A stretch of DNA of 23,959 bases from an uncultured Eubacteriales bacterium (GCA_934526185.1 CAKTAA010000032.1:1-23959); one strand, 5' to 3'. Numbered from the stretch's first letter, positions 7,401 to 15,693 are shown. The notes: generated by a model from the sequence alone, not told the origin. Program-made: numbers and translations.

Positions 7401-8614
7401 TACGAAAGCTGCGAATCAAATTTGTGGCGCTGTCTATGGGGTTGCTGCTCCTGCTTCTTACTGTAATTTTGTCAGTCGTGAACCTCCTGAATTATTATTC
7501 TGTCATACATTATTCCGATTCTGTTCTTGATATACTGACGGACAACAACGGAGCATTCCCCGATAAATTTGACAGGAGACAGCCGGAACATAACTTTTCC
7601 ATGGAATTGCCGTATGAGACCAGATATTTCACCGTCCATTTGAACGCCGACGGTCAGGCGGTATTTGCGGATACTGGTAAAATCGCGGCAATTAACACAG
7701 AAACCGCCATCGATTATGCGATGACGGTTTCCGATTCGGGTACGCTAAGTGGGTTTATCGGTGAGTACCGGTATACGGTAAAGAGCGATCCGCTGGGCAG
7801 TATGATTGTTTTTCTGGATTGCGGTCGGCGGCTTAATGACTTCCAAAATTTTATGATCATTAGCATCTGTATAACACTTGCGGGATACGCGGTTGTGTTT
7901 ATTCTCATGATCTTCTTTTCCAAGAAAATTGTCAAGCCGTTTTCGGAAAATTACGAAAAACAGAAGCTGTTCATTACAGACGCAGGACATGAGCTGAAAA
8001 CGCCCCTGACCATTATTGATGCCGACGTGGAGGTGCTGGAAACGGAGATTGGTGAAAATGAATGGCTCCGGGATATTCAAAAGCAGACAAACCGTCTGGC
8101 AGTCTTGACGCAAGCACTGGTGTATCTCTCCCGCATGGAGGAGGCCGGGGCGGATATGTCTGCCATTGACTTCCCGCTTTCGGACGTGATACTGGAAACC
8201 GCACAGTCTTTTCAAGCCTTAGCTCTCTCTCAAAACAAAAAGCTTATCCTTAAGGTCCAACCGATGCTTACTTTATGCGGCGACGACAAGGCATTCCGCC
8301 AGCTTACTTCAATTTTGCTGGACAATGCGGTCAAATATTCCGAAGAACAGAGTGTAATTTCGCTTCGGCTTTATCAGAGCGGACGAACCGTCCGTCTTTC
8401 CGTTCAGAATACAACGGGATCGATATCAGGCGAGGAGCTTGAGCATCTGTTCGATCGATTTTACCGGACGGATAAGTCACGAAACACCGAAACGGGCGGA
8501 CACGGAATCGGTCTGTCCATCGCCAAGGCAATTGTGACAGCACACAAGGGGACCATTCAGGCATCCTTGCCGGACGAGCATTCGCTTTTGATTGCCGCGG
8601 CGTTTCCTATATAG
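7397..8614 (+). CDS. Membrane sensor histidine kinase
   Basis: This 405-aa kinase is the partner of the regulator just upstream. A first membrane helix (about 11-32, LSMGLLLLLLTVILSVVN) is followed by an extracytoplasmic sensor domain of about 120 residues and a second helix (about 152-175, MIISICITLAGYAVVFILMI). The dimerisation box FITDAGHELKTPLTI places the phosphorylated histidine at His198. The N box LTSILLDNAVKYSEE, the F-like LFDRFYRTDKSR and the G box GGHGIGLSIAKAIV complete a full HATPase domain. No HAMP domain is obvious between helix 2 and the H box. The signal is unknown. No convincing terminator was found in the 58 nt before the convergent phosphatase gene. Confidence 0.95.
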   Translation: MIRKLRIKFVALSMGLLLLLLTVILSVVNLLNYYSVIHYSDSVLDILTDNNGAFPDKFDRRQPEHNFSMELPYETRYFTVHLNADGQAVFADTGKIAAINTETAIDYAMTVSDSGTLSGFIGEYRYTVKSDPLGSMIVFLDCGRRLNDFQNFMIISICITLAGYAVVFILMIFFSKKIVKPFSENYEKQKLFITDAGHELKTPLTIIDADVEVLETEIGENEWLRDIQKQTNRLAVLTQALVYLSRMEEAGADMSAIDFPLSDVILETAQSFQALALSQNKKLILKVQPMLTLCGDDKAFRQLTSILLDNAVKYSEEQSVISLRLYQSGRTVRLSVQNTTGSISGEELEHLFDRFYRTDKSRNTETGGHGIGLSIAKAIVTAHKGTIQASLPDEHSLLIAAAFPI

Positions 8615-8672
8615 GAGACCGATGGTGATTATACGACCGATACAGCGTTAATTACAGGTGCGGAAGGGGCTG

Positions 8673-9437
8673 TTATATCCGTTTGATTTTGCGTTTTTCA
8701 AACAGAACCTCCTGAAAGCCATAGCGCCGAATAAGCGTCTCTGCTGCTGCTCTGTCTGCCGCAAGCTCCGGTGCCGAATGGGCATCAGAACCGACGGTAA
8801 CATATTTGCCACCGGCCTCATGGTACAGAGAAATCAGTTCATCTCCCGGCATCGTTTCACCGCATTCCTGTCTGAGCGACGAGGTGTTTATCTCCAGTAC
8901 AATTCCGTTTTCTACCGTTTTTTTCATAATCTCATAAACCGCTTCTCTGTCGTACAGAAGCTGATGATAATACCGTTTGGGAAAATCAAAATGTCCCAAA
9001 ACATCAAAGCCTCCGGTCGCTGCTGCCGATTTCATCGCTTTCCAATAGTGCTCATAGCAGACAGCGGCATTGATTTGCTGCGCAAGCATATCGCTGGGGA
9101 ATAGATCGCGGTACCAAAAATGCAGACTTCCGATGATCATATCATACGCCTGTGCAGCATACTGATCTAGGATAGCTCTATACTGATGCGGCTCGGCAAA
9201 TTCGATTCCGGCAAGCAGTAGCAGCTTTCCGCCGTATTTTTTTTGCGCAGCGTCCAGCTCGCTGAAAAACTTTTCAATATGATAATACCCGACTCCGATG
9301 TCATTCGGATTGTTGTCGACATGATCTGTGAAACACACACAATCAACGCCGGACTGCAGGGCCATTTGACAATACGCTTCTATCTTTTCTTGAGAATCAA
9401 TGGAATGATGTGTATGTACATGAAGATCACAGATCAT
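8673..9437 (-). CDS. PHP-domain phosphatase, histidinol-phosphatase-like
   Basis: This 254-aa cytoplasmic protein belongs to the PHP metal-dependent phosphoesterases. Metal-ligand motifs appear in order: DLHVHTHHSID near the N-terminus (HxH), FTDHVD, AGIEFAEP (Glu), GSLHFW, LGHFDFPKRY and VGSDAHS near the C-terminus. This set fits the HisJ/HisK-type histidinol-phosphatases, which remove phosphate from L-histidinol phosphate. No other histidine genes are nearby, so the true substrate may differ. I chose ATG 9437 (MICDLHVH), preceded by GGAGG 12 nt upstream; a longer frame to 9521 would run through the predicted promoter and is unlikely. Confidence 0.88.
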   Translation of the reverse strand: MICDLHVHTHHSIDSQEKIEAYCQMALQSGVDCVCFTDHVDNNPNDIGVGYYHIEKFFSELDAAQKKYGGKLLLLAGIEFAEPHQYRAILDQYAAQAYDMIIGSLHFWYRDLFPSDMLAQQINAAVCYEHYWKAMKSAAATGGFDVLGHFDFPKRYYHQLLYDREAVYEIMKKTVENGIVLEINTSSLRQECGETMPGDELISLYHEAGGKYVTVGSDAHSAPELAADRAAAETLIRRYGFQEVLFEKRKIKRI

Positions 9438-9492
9438 ATAATCGTACCGCCTCCGAGCAGGCGTCCTTTCCCGTAATTGAAGTATTTGCTTT

Positions 9493-9521
9493 ATTTTAAC
9501 ATGAACCGTCTGCCAAGTCAA
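9493..9521 (-). promoter_or_regulatory. Promoter of the PHP-phosphatase gene
   Basis: On the minus strand, TTGACT (9521-9516) and TAAAAT (9498-9493) are separated by 17 nt. Transcription would begin about 50 nt before the start codon. Confidence 0.7.
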
Positions 9522-9611
9522 CTGAAAGAGAACTATAGCATAAGCGAGTCATGGTGCAGGGGCACAGCAAATAGAATCTGCATAAAATTTATTGTATTTC
9601 TATTTTAGGTG

Positions 9612-9641
9612 TTGACAAAATACAAATTTGTATGATATAAT
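9612..9641 (+). promoter_or_regulatory. Promoter of the tRNA(CAU) gene
   Basis: Perfect TTGACA (9612-9617) and TATAAT (9636-9641) boxes are separated by 18 nt. The mature tRNA starts 12 nt after the -10 box, leaving only a few bases of leader. Confidence 0.9.
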
Positions 9642-9652
9642 AACCAAAGCGA

Positions 9653-9729
9653 GGGCCATTAGCTCAGTTGGTCAGAGCTACCGGCTCATAACCGGTTGGT
9701 CCGGGGTTCGAGTCCCTGATGGCCCACCA
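9653..9729 (+). tRNA. tRNA with CAU anticodon, probably elongator tRNA-Met
   Basis: A full cloverleaf can be drawn. The acceptor stem is GGGCCAT with ATGGCCC, and CCA is encoded at 9727-9729. The anticodon loop CTCATAA places CAU at 9687-9689, on an ACCGG/CCGGT stem, with TTCGAGT as the T loop. The first base pair is G-C and the anticodon stem lacks three stacked G-C pairs next to the loop, which argues against the initiator. CAU is also the anticodon of the lysidine-modified tRNA-Ile, which cannot be excluded by eye. Confidence 0.93.
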
Positions 9730-9730
9730 T

Positions 9731-9783
9731 AACTGGACGATAGTTTTGATACAAGGGGTATCACAATTAGCGTCCGGTTTTTT
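9731..9783 (+). terminator. Terminator after the tRNA(CAU) gene
   Basis: AACTGGACG (9731-9739) pairs with CGTCCGGTT (9771-9779), with a nested GATAC/GTATC hairpin inside, followed by six T residues (9778-9783). Confidence 0.75.
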
Positions 9784-9926
9784 GTTGCTGTTTGATTGTG
9801 ATTCAGGGGCTAAACGATACAATATGCACGAAAAAACGATTATTGCGAATTTATATATTTGTTTCAACTCTTAAAAATTTTAATTCATGGGTATTATATC
9901 ATCTGCCGATAAAATAGCATTACGGT

Positions 9927-9956
9927 AAAAGCAAGTCTGAAAATGGCTTGCTTTTT
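9927..9956. terminator. Terminator-like hairpin upstream of the PP-loop gene
   Basis: AAAAGCAAG (9927-9935) pairs with CTTGCTTTT (9947-9955), followed by T. No gene ending here was recognised between it and the tRNA; only a 13-codon frame precedes it. It is the only clear signal in 9784-9958 and may be the end of a lost gene. Confidence 0.55.
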
Positions 9957-9958
9957 GC

Positions 9959-9986
9959 TTTACAATCATGTTGGTTGATGTATAAT
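9959..9986 (+). promoter_or_regulatory. Promoter of the PP-loop ATPase gene
   Basis: TTTACA (9959-9964) and TATAAT (9981-9986) are separated by 16 nt, giving a leader of about 30 nt before the ATG at 10025. Confidence 0.7.
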
Positions 9987-10024
9987 TATGAGTAAAGAGA
10001 CAAAAGGGAATTTGTGAGGGAATA

Positions 10025-10711
10025 ATGAAGAAAGCATATTTTAACTGGAGTAGCGGTAAAGATTCCTCTTTCGCACTTTATAAAGCCTTGCAATCTGAAA
10101 TATATGATGTGCAAGCACTATTCACCATAATAAAAAAAGAGTGTTCTAAAATTGCTATGCACGAAATTGGCATAGACTTGCTCAAACGGCAAGCAGAATC
10201 TATCGGGATACCATTAACGGTTTTGGAGTTTGATTTAACTGCGCCATTAGATGAATATAAAAAGTCAATGGAAATGCACATAGATAAATTCAAAGAACAA
10301 AAGCTTAACACTGCACTTTTTGGTGATTTGTACTTAGAAAACTTGAGAAATCAAAGAATTGGTAATTGTAGGCGACAGGGCATTCAGGCTGAGTTTCCCT
10401 TGTGGAATAGTAAACCGAGAGAATTGTTGCAAGAATTTATATCACTAGGATTCAAGAGCATCGTAACTTGTGTAGATGGCTCAATGCTGGATGAATCTTT
10501 TTTAGGCAGAGTAATTGATGAATCCTTTCTAAACGATTTGCCTGACTGCGTAGACATTTGCGGTGAAAATGGCGAGTATCATTCTTTTGTCTTTGATGGC
10601 CCAATATTTAGGTGGCCAGTCGAATTTGAAATAGTGAGCCGATTTCACAAAGATTATCCAAATGAGATAAATACAATGCTGAACAGATATTGGTACCTTG
10701 AGCTTAGATAA
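10025..10711 (+). CDS. PP-loop ATP-binding protein, diphthine-ammonia-ligase-like (ATP_bind_4)
   Basis: This 228-aa cytoplasmic protein begins with strand-loop NWSSGKDSSFALY (7-19), whose SGKDSS is the PP-loop that binds ATP in the N-type ATP pyrophosphatase family. Later motifs such as ALFGDLYLENLRNQR, AEFPLWN, TCVDGSMLDESFLG and CGENGEYHSFVFDGP match the Dph6/DUF71 group (diphthine-ammonia ligase in eukaryotes and archaea). Bacteria lack diphthamide, so the bacterial substrate is unknown. A GAGGGAATA site supports the start. The gene is clearly more AT-rich than its neighbours and uses AT-ending codons. It sits between a tRNA gene and gene scraps, which suggests acquisition by transfer. Confidence 0.85.
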   Translation: MKKAYFNWSSGKDSSFALYKALQSEIYDVQALFTIIKKECSKIAMHEIGIDLLKRQAESIGIPLTVLEFDLTAPLDEYKKSMEMHIDKFKEQKLNTALFGDLYLENLRNQRIGNCRRQGIQAEFPLWNSKPRELLQEFISLGFKSIVTCVDGSMLDESFLGRVIDESFLNDLPDCVDICGENGEYHSFVFDGPIFRWPVEFEIVSRFHKDYPNEINTMLNRYWYLELR

Positions 10712-10740
10712 TCTTCAAATTTCAGTAAAACATATAGGTT

Positions 10741-10860
10741 ATACCATCCGCGCCCGAATTCAATTGGAAGCATACAGTTTTTAAGCATACTCGTTCGGAA
10801 TTTGATAATAATATACGAGAGAAGATGATTCAAGCCTTAGCAAAGCATTTCGGATTGTAA
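10741..10860 (+). pseudogene. C-terminal scrap of an unidentified gene
   Basis: A plus-strand frame reads EFNWKHTVFKHTRSEFDNNI, then REKMIQALAKHFGL and a TAA at 10858-10860. It is protein-like, but has no start codon near its 5' end and is preceded by an in-frame stop. An overlapping frame reads GYTIRARIQLEAYSF before a stop, suggesting an indel within an originally longer gene. The helical end is compatible with the tail of a hydrolase such as an amidase, but this is a guess. It lies 30 nt after the PP-loop gene. Confidence 0.35.
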
Positions 10861-10932
10861 AAAGGGATACTCACGGTATATCCATATAAAGATAGTTGCT
10901 TAATTTAATAACAGCAAACTGATAAAAATATT

Positions 10933-11109
10933 TTATCGTTTCAAATCATAATGCGCACTTTTAATGATTCGCCTGTCTTTTAAAAGCACAGGAAATACAT
11001 TCCTCTTGTATTCAAACAGAACACGGCTTTCGGCAGGCAGTGCCCAACAAACGAGAATCGGGTAAGTTGAATCAATGCTTATGTTTGTTGTATTTGTATA
11101 ACAATATTT
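10933..11109 (-). pseudogene. Minus-strand open frame without a start, possible gene scrap
   Basis: A 58-codon open frame ends at the stop 10933-10935 and reads WALPAESRVLFEYKRNVF, then PVLLKDRRIIKSAHYDLKR. The sequence looks like the C-terminus of a real protein, but there is no start codon with a ribosome binding site, and a stop lies just upstream. I do not recognise the family. It may be chance, though its composition argues for a remnant. The rest of 10861-11120 shows only AT-rich DNA. Confidence 0.28.
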
Positions 11110-11120
11110 TTACTAAGCAG

Positions 11121-11165
11121 AACCTAAAGCAAGCTTTCCGGCTTGATTTGGGTTTTCTTTTTTTG
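11121..11165 (+). terminator. Terminator upstream of metF
   Basis: AACCTAAAGCAAGC (11121-11134) pairs with GCTTGATTTGGGTT (11141-11154), with one G/A mismatch, around a 6-nt loop. A long T-rich run follows (11153-11164). It would end plus-strand transcripts coming from the PP-loop gene or from an unrecognised RNA. Confidence 0.75.
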
Positions 11166-11255
11166 TTTTTAGTGTATGGGATGACAAAAATACTATTGAC
11201 TATACAGAGAGTGATTTTTGAAAAGGGTAACATATTCAATCATCTGCGAGATGTG

Positions 11256-11285
11256 TTGACATATCTGCATAAAATAATGTATAAT
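11256..11285 (+). promoter_or_regulatory. Promoter of metF-metH
   Basis: Consensus TTGACA (11256-11261) and TATAAT (11280-11285) boxes are separated by 18 nt. The start near 11292 leaves about 46 nt before the metF ATG, too short to hold a SAM riboswitch. Confidence 0.85.
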
Positions 11286-11337
11286 ATTCCAAAACCCGTT
11301 TGAAAACAGGAAAATGAATGGAAATGTGGTGAACGGT

Positions 11338-12225
11338 ATGAAATTGATCGAAATTTTAAAAAACGGCCAGGTGAATATATCCTGCGAACTGTTTCCGCCG
11401 AAAGAGGGCAGTTCTCTGGATAAGGCTGAGCTGATTGTGGCGCAGACTGCCGCGCTGCATCCGGCGTTTATCAGCGTGACATACGGCGCCGGCGGCAGCC
11501 GCCGGCAGCATACAATAGAAATGGCGAATGCGGTTCAGAATAAAAATCATACAACGGCCTTGGCGCATCTGACCTGTGTTATGTCAAGCAGAGAAAGCAT
11601 ACGTGAAAATGTGGAGCTTTTAAGAAATGCCGGCATTGAAAATATCCTTGCGCTGCGCGGAGATACGCCGGCTGGTGTCCCGGTAGATCAGATAGGTGAA
11701 TATCGGCATGCAAATGAGCTGATAGAGGAGATTCGCCGTATGGGGGATTTCTGTATCGGCGGCGCCTGTTATCCGGAGGGACATACAGAAGCCGAATCAA
11801 TCGAGCGAGATACCGACTATCTGAAAATCAAACAGGATGCCGGATGTGAATTTTTTACAACACAGATGTTTTTTGATAACAATATTCTGTACCACTTTTT
11901 ATATCGTTTGCTTCGGAAGGGAATCAATGTGCCGGTTGTGGCGGGCATCATGCCGGTAACCAATGCAAAACAATTGCAGAGAATCCGTTCACTTTCCGGG
12001 ACGTTGCTTCCACGGCGCTTCCGTGCGATTGTGGAGCGGTTTGCGGACAGTCCGCAGGCCATGCAGCAGGCGGGGATAGCGTACGCTACGGAACAGATTA
12101 TCGATCTGGTGGCCAACGGGGTCAACAATATACATATTTATACAATGAACAAACCCGAAATCGCAGGCAAAATCATGGAGAATTTATCTGATATCCGTTC
12201 GTGCGGCGGAAAGGAGCTGTCATGA
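11338..12225 (+). CDS. metF: 5,10-methylenetetrahydrofolate reductase
   Basis: MetF reduces methylene-THF to 5-methyl-THF, the methyl donor for methionine. This 295-aa FAD-binding barrel shows ISCELFPPKEG near the N-terminus (catalytic Glu region), SVTYGAGGS, AHLTCV, NILALRGDTP, GGACYPEGH, FFTTQMFFDN and VPVVAGIMPV, all hallmark MetF motifs. I chose ATG 11338 (MKLIEILKNG), with GGTGA five nt upstream; ATG 11314 has AGG too close to be useful. The stop overlaps the metH start by 4 nt (ATGA at 12222-12225). The next gene uses the product directly, so the two are co-expressed. No MetV-type partner is seen. Confidence 0.95.
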   Translation: MKLIEILKNGQVNISCELFPPKEGSSLDKAELIVAQTAALHPAFISVTYGAGGSRRQHTIEMANAVQNKNHTTALAHLTCVMSSRESIRENVELLRNAGIENILALRGDTPAGVPVDQIGEYRHANELIEEIRRMGDFCIGGACYPEGHTEAESIERDTDYLKIKQDAGCEFFTTQMFFDNNILYHFLYRLLRKGINVPVVAGIMPVTNAKQLQRIRSLSGTLLPRRFRAIVERFADSPQAMQQAGIAYATEQIIDLVANGVNNIHIYTMNKPEIAGKIMENLSDIRSCGGKELS

Positions 12226-14651
12226 AACCGTTTGCAGAAGCGATAGGAAAAGAACCGCTGTATTTTGACGGTGCCATGGGAACCATGCTGCAGCGCAGGG
12301 GGCTGAAGCCCGGAGAAGCGCCGGAAACATGGAATATCATGCGGCCGGAAAGCGTACGGGATGTCCACCGGGAATATTTAAACAGCGGCTGCAGCATTAT
12401 AAAAACCAATACATTTGGTGCAAACCCTCTTGTTTACGGCGAAAAAAAAGCCGCTGAGCTGGTAGAAGCCGGGGTACATCTTGCACGGGAAGTTGTAGGG
12501 GACAGGGGATATGTGGCGCTCGATATCGGCCCTACCGGAAAGCTCATTGCCCCGATGGGGTCTCTGCCGTTTGAGGAAGCGGTCGGGGCATTTGCTACCG
12601 TTGTGCGTGCAGGATGTGCGGCAGGCGCTGATCTTGTGCTTATAGAAACCATGAGCGATCCATATGAAGCGCGTGCCGCCCTGCTTGCGGTCAAGGAAAA
12701 CTGTGATCTTCCGGTCGTTCTGACTTTTACGTTTGATAAAAATGGAAAGTTGTTCACCGGCGGAGATGTATCTGTTGCAGTCGGCGTGGCTGAAAGTCTC
12801 GGAGCGGACGGCGTCGGATTGAACTGTGGATTCGGTCCGGAACAGATGCGGCCTCTTGCAGAGGAATTTTTGCGCTTCAGCAGTCTGCCGGTTATTGTCA
12901 ATCCCAATGCAGGGCTGCCGATCATGACAGAGGACGGACTTTCCTATGATTTGACACCTGAAGCCTTTGCGGAAGTCATGACGGAGCTTTTGGAGCTTGG
13001 CGTTTCCGCCGCGGGTGGATGCTGTGGTACGACGCCAGGGCACCTGAAAGCTATGATTAGGCGCTCTGAGGCTTGGCGCCCCAGACCGGTGAGTGATAAA
13101 AATATAACATATGTAACATCGTATGCAAAAACGGTGTGTATCGGCGGAGAACCGGTTATCATCGGAGAGCGCATCAATCCGACCGGAAAGCCCGCATTCC
13201 GGAAAGCGCTTATGGAAAGCGATATGGTGTTTGTTCTGAACGAGGGACTCGGTCAGGCATCGTGCGGCGCGCATGTGCTTGATGTTAATGTGGGTGTGCC
13301 GGGAATCGACGAAGCCGGCACTATGTGCCGGACGGTACAGGAGCTGCAGGCGGTGTGCGATCTGCCGCTTCAGATCGATTCCTCCGACTGCGGAACCCTT
13401 GAGCGTGCGTTGCGTCTGTACAATGGCCGTCCGCTGTTGAATTCTGTAAACGGTAAGCGGGAATCACTTGAGCAAATTCTCCCGCTTGCTAAAAAGTACG
13501 GCGCTGTTGTGGTTGCACTGACATTGGATGAAAGTGGTATTCCAGATACGGTAGAGGGGCGGCTTGAGGTGGCCGGAAAAATTCTGCGCACTGCGGAGGA
13601 TTTTGGAATTCCCAAAAAGCAGATTGTATTCGATCCGCTGACCATGACGGTCAGCACAGGTGCGCAAAACGCGAGAATTACACTGGAAACCGTACGTGTG
13701 CTGAGACGTGAGTGGGACATGCAGACGATACTCGGCATTTCCAACGTTTCCTTCGGATTGCCGCAGCGCGAACGGCTCAACAGTGCGTTTTTTACCATGG
13801 CTCTGGAAAACGGCCTGAGTGCCGGGATTATCAATCCAATGAGCATGCGGATGATGGACGCATACCGGAGCTTCTGCGCGTTGAATGCTGACGATACGGG
13901 CTGCCTTGCATATATCGGTTTCTGCTCGGAGGCCGGCACGCAGACGGAATCCGTAACGGTAAAGAGGGAACCGCTGATACAGCACACAGTGACGCCGGAA
14001 GAAACACCGGAAAGCAGCGTCCTTTCTGAAAAGCTGCATCGGTCTGTTGTCAGCGGCCTGAAAATACAGGCGGCCAAGGCGGCGGCCGAAATGTCCGAAA
14101 CAGTTCCGGCGCTGCAAATTATTCAGGATTGCCTGATACCGGCGTTGAACAAGGTTGGCGAAGAATTTGAGAGCAATCGCATTTTTTTGCCTCAGTTGAT
14201 GATGAGCGCTGAGGCGGCAAAGGATGCCTTTGACGTACTGAAGCCAAGCCTGGGCAATTCCGGAAATCAAAAGCACGCGGGCGATAAAATTGCGCTGGCT
14301 ACGGTTCAGGGGGATATTCATGACATAGGTAAAAATATAGTCAAGCTTCTGCTTGAAAGCTATGGTTTTGAGGTTCTGGATTTAGGCAAGGATGTTGCGC
14401 CGGAAACGGTAGCGGAGGCTGCTGCAAATGAGGAGCTGAAGCTGGTGGGGTTGAGCGCGCTGATGACCACAACGGTCGACAGCATGGAGCGCACCATCAA
14501 AATACTTCGCGAAAAAGCTCCTGCCTGCAAAATAATGGTAGGCGGTGCGGTTCTGACGGAGGAATATGCCAAAGCCATCGGGGCGGATTTCTATTCACCT
14601 GATGCAATGGGAAGCGTAAAATATGCGGAAACGGTTTTCAGCAACCATTAG
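12222..14651 (+). CDS. metH: Cobalamin-dependent methionine synthase, short form lacking the reactivation domain
   Basis: MetH moves a methyl group from methyl-THF through cobalamin to homocysteine. This 809-aa protein has three modules. The first is a homocysteine-binding domain (1-300) with FDGAMGTMLQRRG and the zinc ligands Cys202, Cys267 and Cys268 (LNCGFG and GGCCGT). The second is a pterin-binding barrel from about 310 with IIGERINPTG, DVNVGVPG, QIDSSD and FDPLTMTVSTG. The third is a cobalamin module (about 600-809) with a helical cap, GDIHDIGKNIV (His700 as lower ligand), GLSALMTTT and VGGAVLT. Full-length enzymes run to about 1,200 aa and end with a SAM-binding activation domain, which is absent here. 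Clostridia often use this short form with a separate activation protein, not seen in this window. AAAGGAG precedes ATG 12222. Confidence 0.95.
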   Translation: MKPFAEAIGKEPLYFDGAMGTMLQRRGLKPGEAPETWNIMRPESVRDVHREYLNSGCSIIKTNTFGANPLVYGEKKAAELVEAGVHLAREVVGDRGYVALDIGPTGKLIAPMGSLPFEEAVGAFATVVRAGCAAGADLVLIETMSDPYEARAALLAVKENCDLPVVLTFTFDKNGKLFTGGDVSVAVGVAESLGADGVGLNCGFGPEQMRPLAEEFLRFSSLPVIVNPNAGLPIMTEDGLSYDLTPEAFAEVMTELLELGVSAAGGCCGTTPGHLKAMIRRSEAWRPRPVSDKNITYVTSYAKTVCIGGEPVIIGERINPTGKPAFRKALMESDMVFVLNEGLGQASCGAHVLDVNVGVPGIDEAGTMCRTVQELQAVCDLPLQIDSSDCGTLERALRLYNGRPLLNSVNGKRESLEQILPLAKKYGAVVVALTLDESGIPDTVEGRLEVAGKILRTAEDFGIPKKQIVFDPLTMTVSTGAQNARITLETVRVLRREWDMQTILGISNVSFGLPQRERLNSAFFTMALENGLSAGIINPMSMRMMDAYRSFCALNADDTGCLAYIGFCSEAGTQTESVTVKREPLIQHTVTPEETPESSVLSEKLHRSVVSGLKIQAAKAAAEMSETVPALQIIQDCLIPALNKVGEEFESNRIFLPQLMMSAEAAKDAFDVLKPSLGNSGNQKHAGDKIALATVQGDIHDIGKNIVKLLLESYGFEVLDLGKDVAPETVAEAAANEELKLVGLSALMTTTVDSMERTIKILREKAPACKIMVGGAVLTEEYAKAIGADFYSPDAMGSVKYAETVFSNH

Positions 14652-14854
14652 TTGCGGGACGGAAACTGAAGCGTTCTTGCGGAAAAGGACGATTATCGTT
14701 ATGCTTAGAACAGGCATACAAGAGTGTTCGGAAGACAGGAACGCTTTTTTGGATCGACGGCGAAATCTGCGGAGCGTTTTGCAGCCGGAATATGATACTG
14801 ACAGAGCGTGTCCGTCCGTATAAATCTGCGCCGCATAGAAAGGATGACGCTTTT

Positions 14855-15658
14855 ATGAATATTAAAACTGCGAACCGATTGGTCGCACTCCGCAAACAGC
14901 ATGATATGTCCCAGGAAATACTGGCTGATAAGCTGGGAATCAGTCGCCAGGCTGTCAGCAAGTGGGAGCGCGCGGAAGCTGCCCCCGATCTTGATAATCT
15001 GCTGGCACTTTCGGATATATACGGTATTACTCTGGATGAATTGCTCAAGGGCGAAGAACACACAGAAAAACCGGAGCCGAACGATAAAGAAAACGGTTTC
15101 GGCACCGGCAGTACGGCAGAGGAAAATCATGCACAGGATTGTACGGCTGACGACGCCGGTGCGGCGGATGACGCTGCACTGAGTTCGGACGGAGAGAATG
15201 CGGAATCTGTTCGGGTTAGCTGGAACGGTATCCATGTAAAGGATGAGGACGCTGAAGTTCATGTCGGCTGGAAAGGTATTCATGTGGAGGAAAACGGCGG
15301 CGATTCCGTTCACGTCGGACCTGGAGGCGTCTACATAAACGGCGAAAAGCACGGCTGGCACAGAAAAAGAAAGGCTTGGCACGCGGTGATTCCTTTGGTA
15401 ATCACGATACTGTTTTTTGTGTTCGGAATCGGTTTTGGAATATGGCACCCGTCTTGGCTGTTGTTTATGTTGATTCCCATATTTGAGAGTACGCTGGAGG
15501 CCATAGAGAAGCGTAACGCTTCAAAATTTGCATATCCGGTTCTTGCGGCGCTGCTGTTTTTAGCCGGAGGATTTTGTCTCGGCCTTTGGAAATTTGCATG
15601 GCTTGTTTTTTTAACGATACCAATTTACTATTCAATTTTTGACTTGTTCAAAAAGTAA
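14855..15658 (+). CDS. Membrane-anchored XRE-family regulator with tandem beta repeats
   Basis: This 267-aa protein has an N-terminal HTH_3 domain (about 5-62) with MSQEILADKLGISRQAVSKW and LDNLLALSDIYGITLDELL. An acidic, Ala/Asp/Glu-rich linker follows (about 68-115). From residue 119 come three degenerate repeats, VRVSWNGIHVKDED, EVHVGWKGIHVEEN and SVHVGPGGVYINGE. A basic patch (HRKRK) then leads into hydrophobic segments that include VIPLVITILFFVFGIGFGIW and FAWLVFLTIPIYYSIF. So the DNA-binding domain faces the cytoplasm and the C-terminus spans the membrane, a layout of one-component envelope sensors. AAAGGATG before ATG 14855 supports the start over the upstream ATG at 14792. A weak promoter (TTGCGG 14677, TATGCT 14700) lies in the gap after metH. 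Confidence 0.85.
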   Translation: MNIKTANRLVALRKQHDMSQEILADKLGISRQAVSKWERAEAAPDLDNLLALSDIYGITLDELLKGEEHTEKPEPNDKENGFGTGSTAEENHAQDCTADDAGAADDAALSSDGENAESVRVSWNGIHVKDEDAEVHVGWKGIHVEENGGDSVHVGPGGVYINGEKHGWHRKRKAWHAVIPLVITILFFVFGIGFGIWHPSWLLFMLIPIFESTLEAIEKRNASKFAYPVLAALLFLAGGFCLGLWKFAWLVFLTIPIYYSIFDLFKK

Positions 15659-15693
15659 TCGAATCCATTTGTTAAAGAAAGGGGAGGGAAAAG

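Noticed and set aside
8658..9104. Plus-strand 148-codon ORF across the PHP-phosphatase gene
   Set aside because: Antisense to the conserved metal-binding motifs of the phosphatase.
9653..9729. Initiator tRNA-fMet
   Set aside because: The first pair is G-C rather than a mismatch, and the anticodon stem lacks the three G-C pairs typical of initiators.
9887..9928. 13-codon leader peptide before the hairpin at 9927
   Set aside because: No ribosome binding site, no run of regulatory codons and no alternative hairpin typical of attenuators.
11286..11337. SAM (S-box) riboswitch in the metF leader
   Set aside because: The leader after the consensus promoter is only about 46 nt, too short for the fold, and no S-box core is visible.
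13464..14321. Minus-strand 285-codon ORF inside metH
   Set aside because: Entirely antisense to the pterin and cobalamin modules of metH; no start site and no motif.
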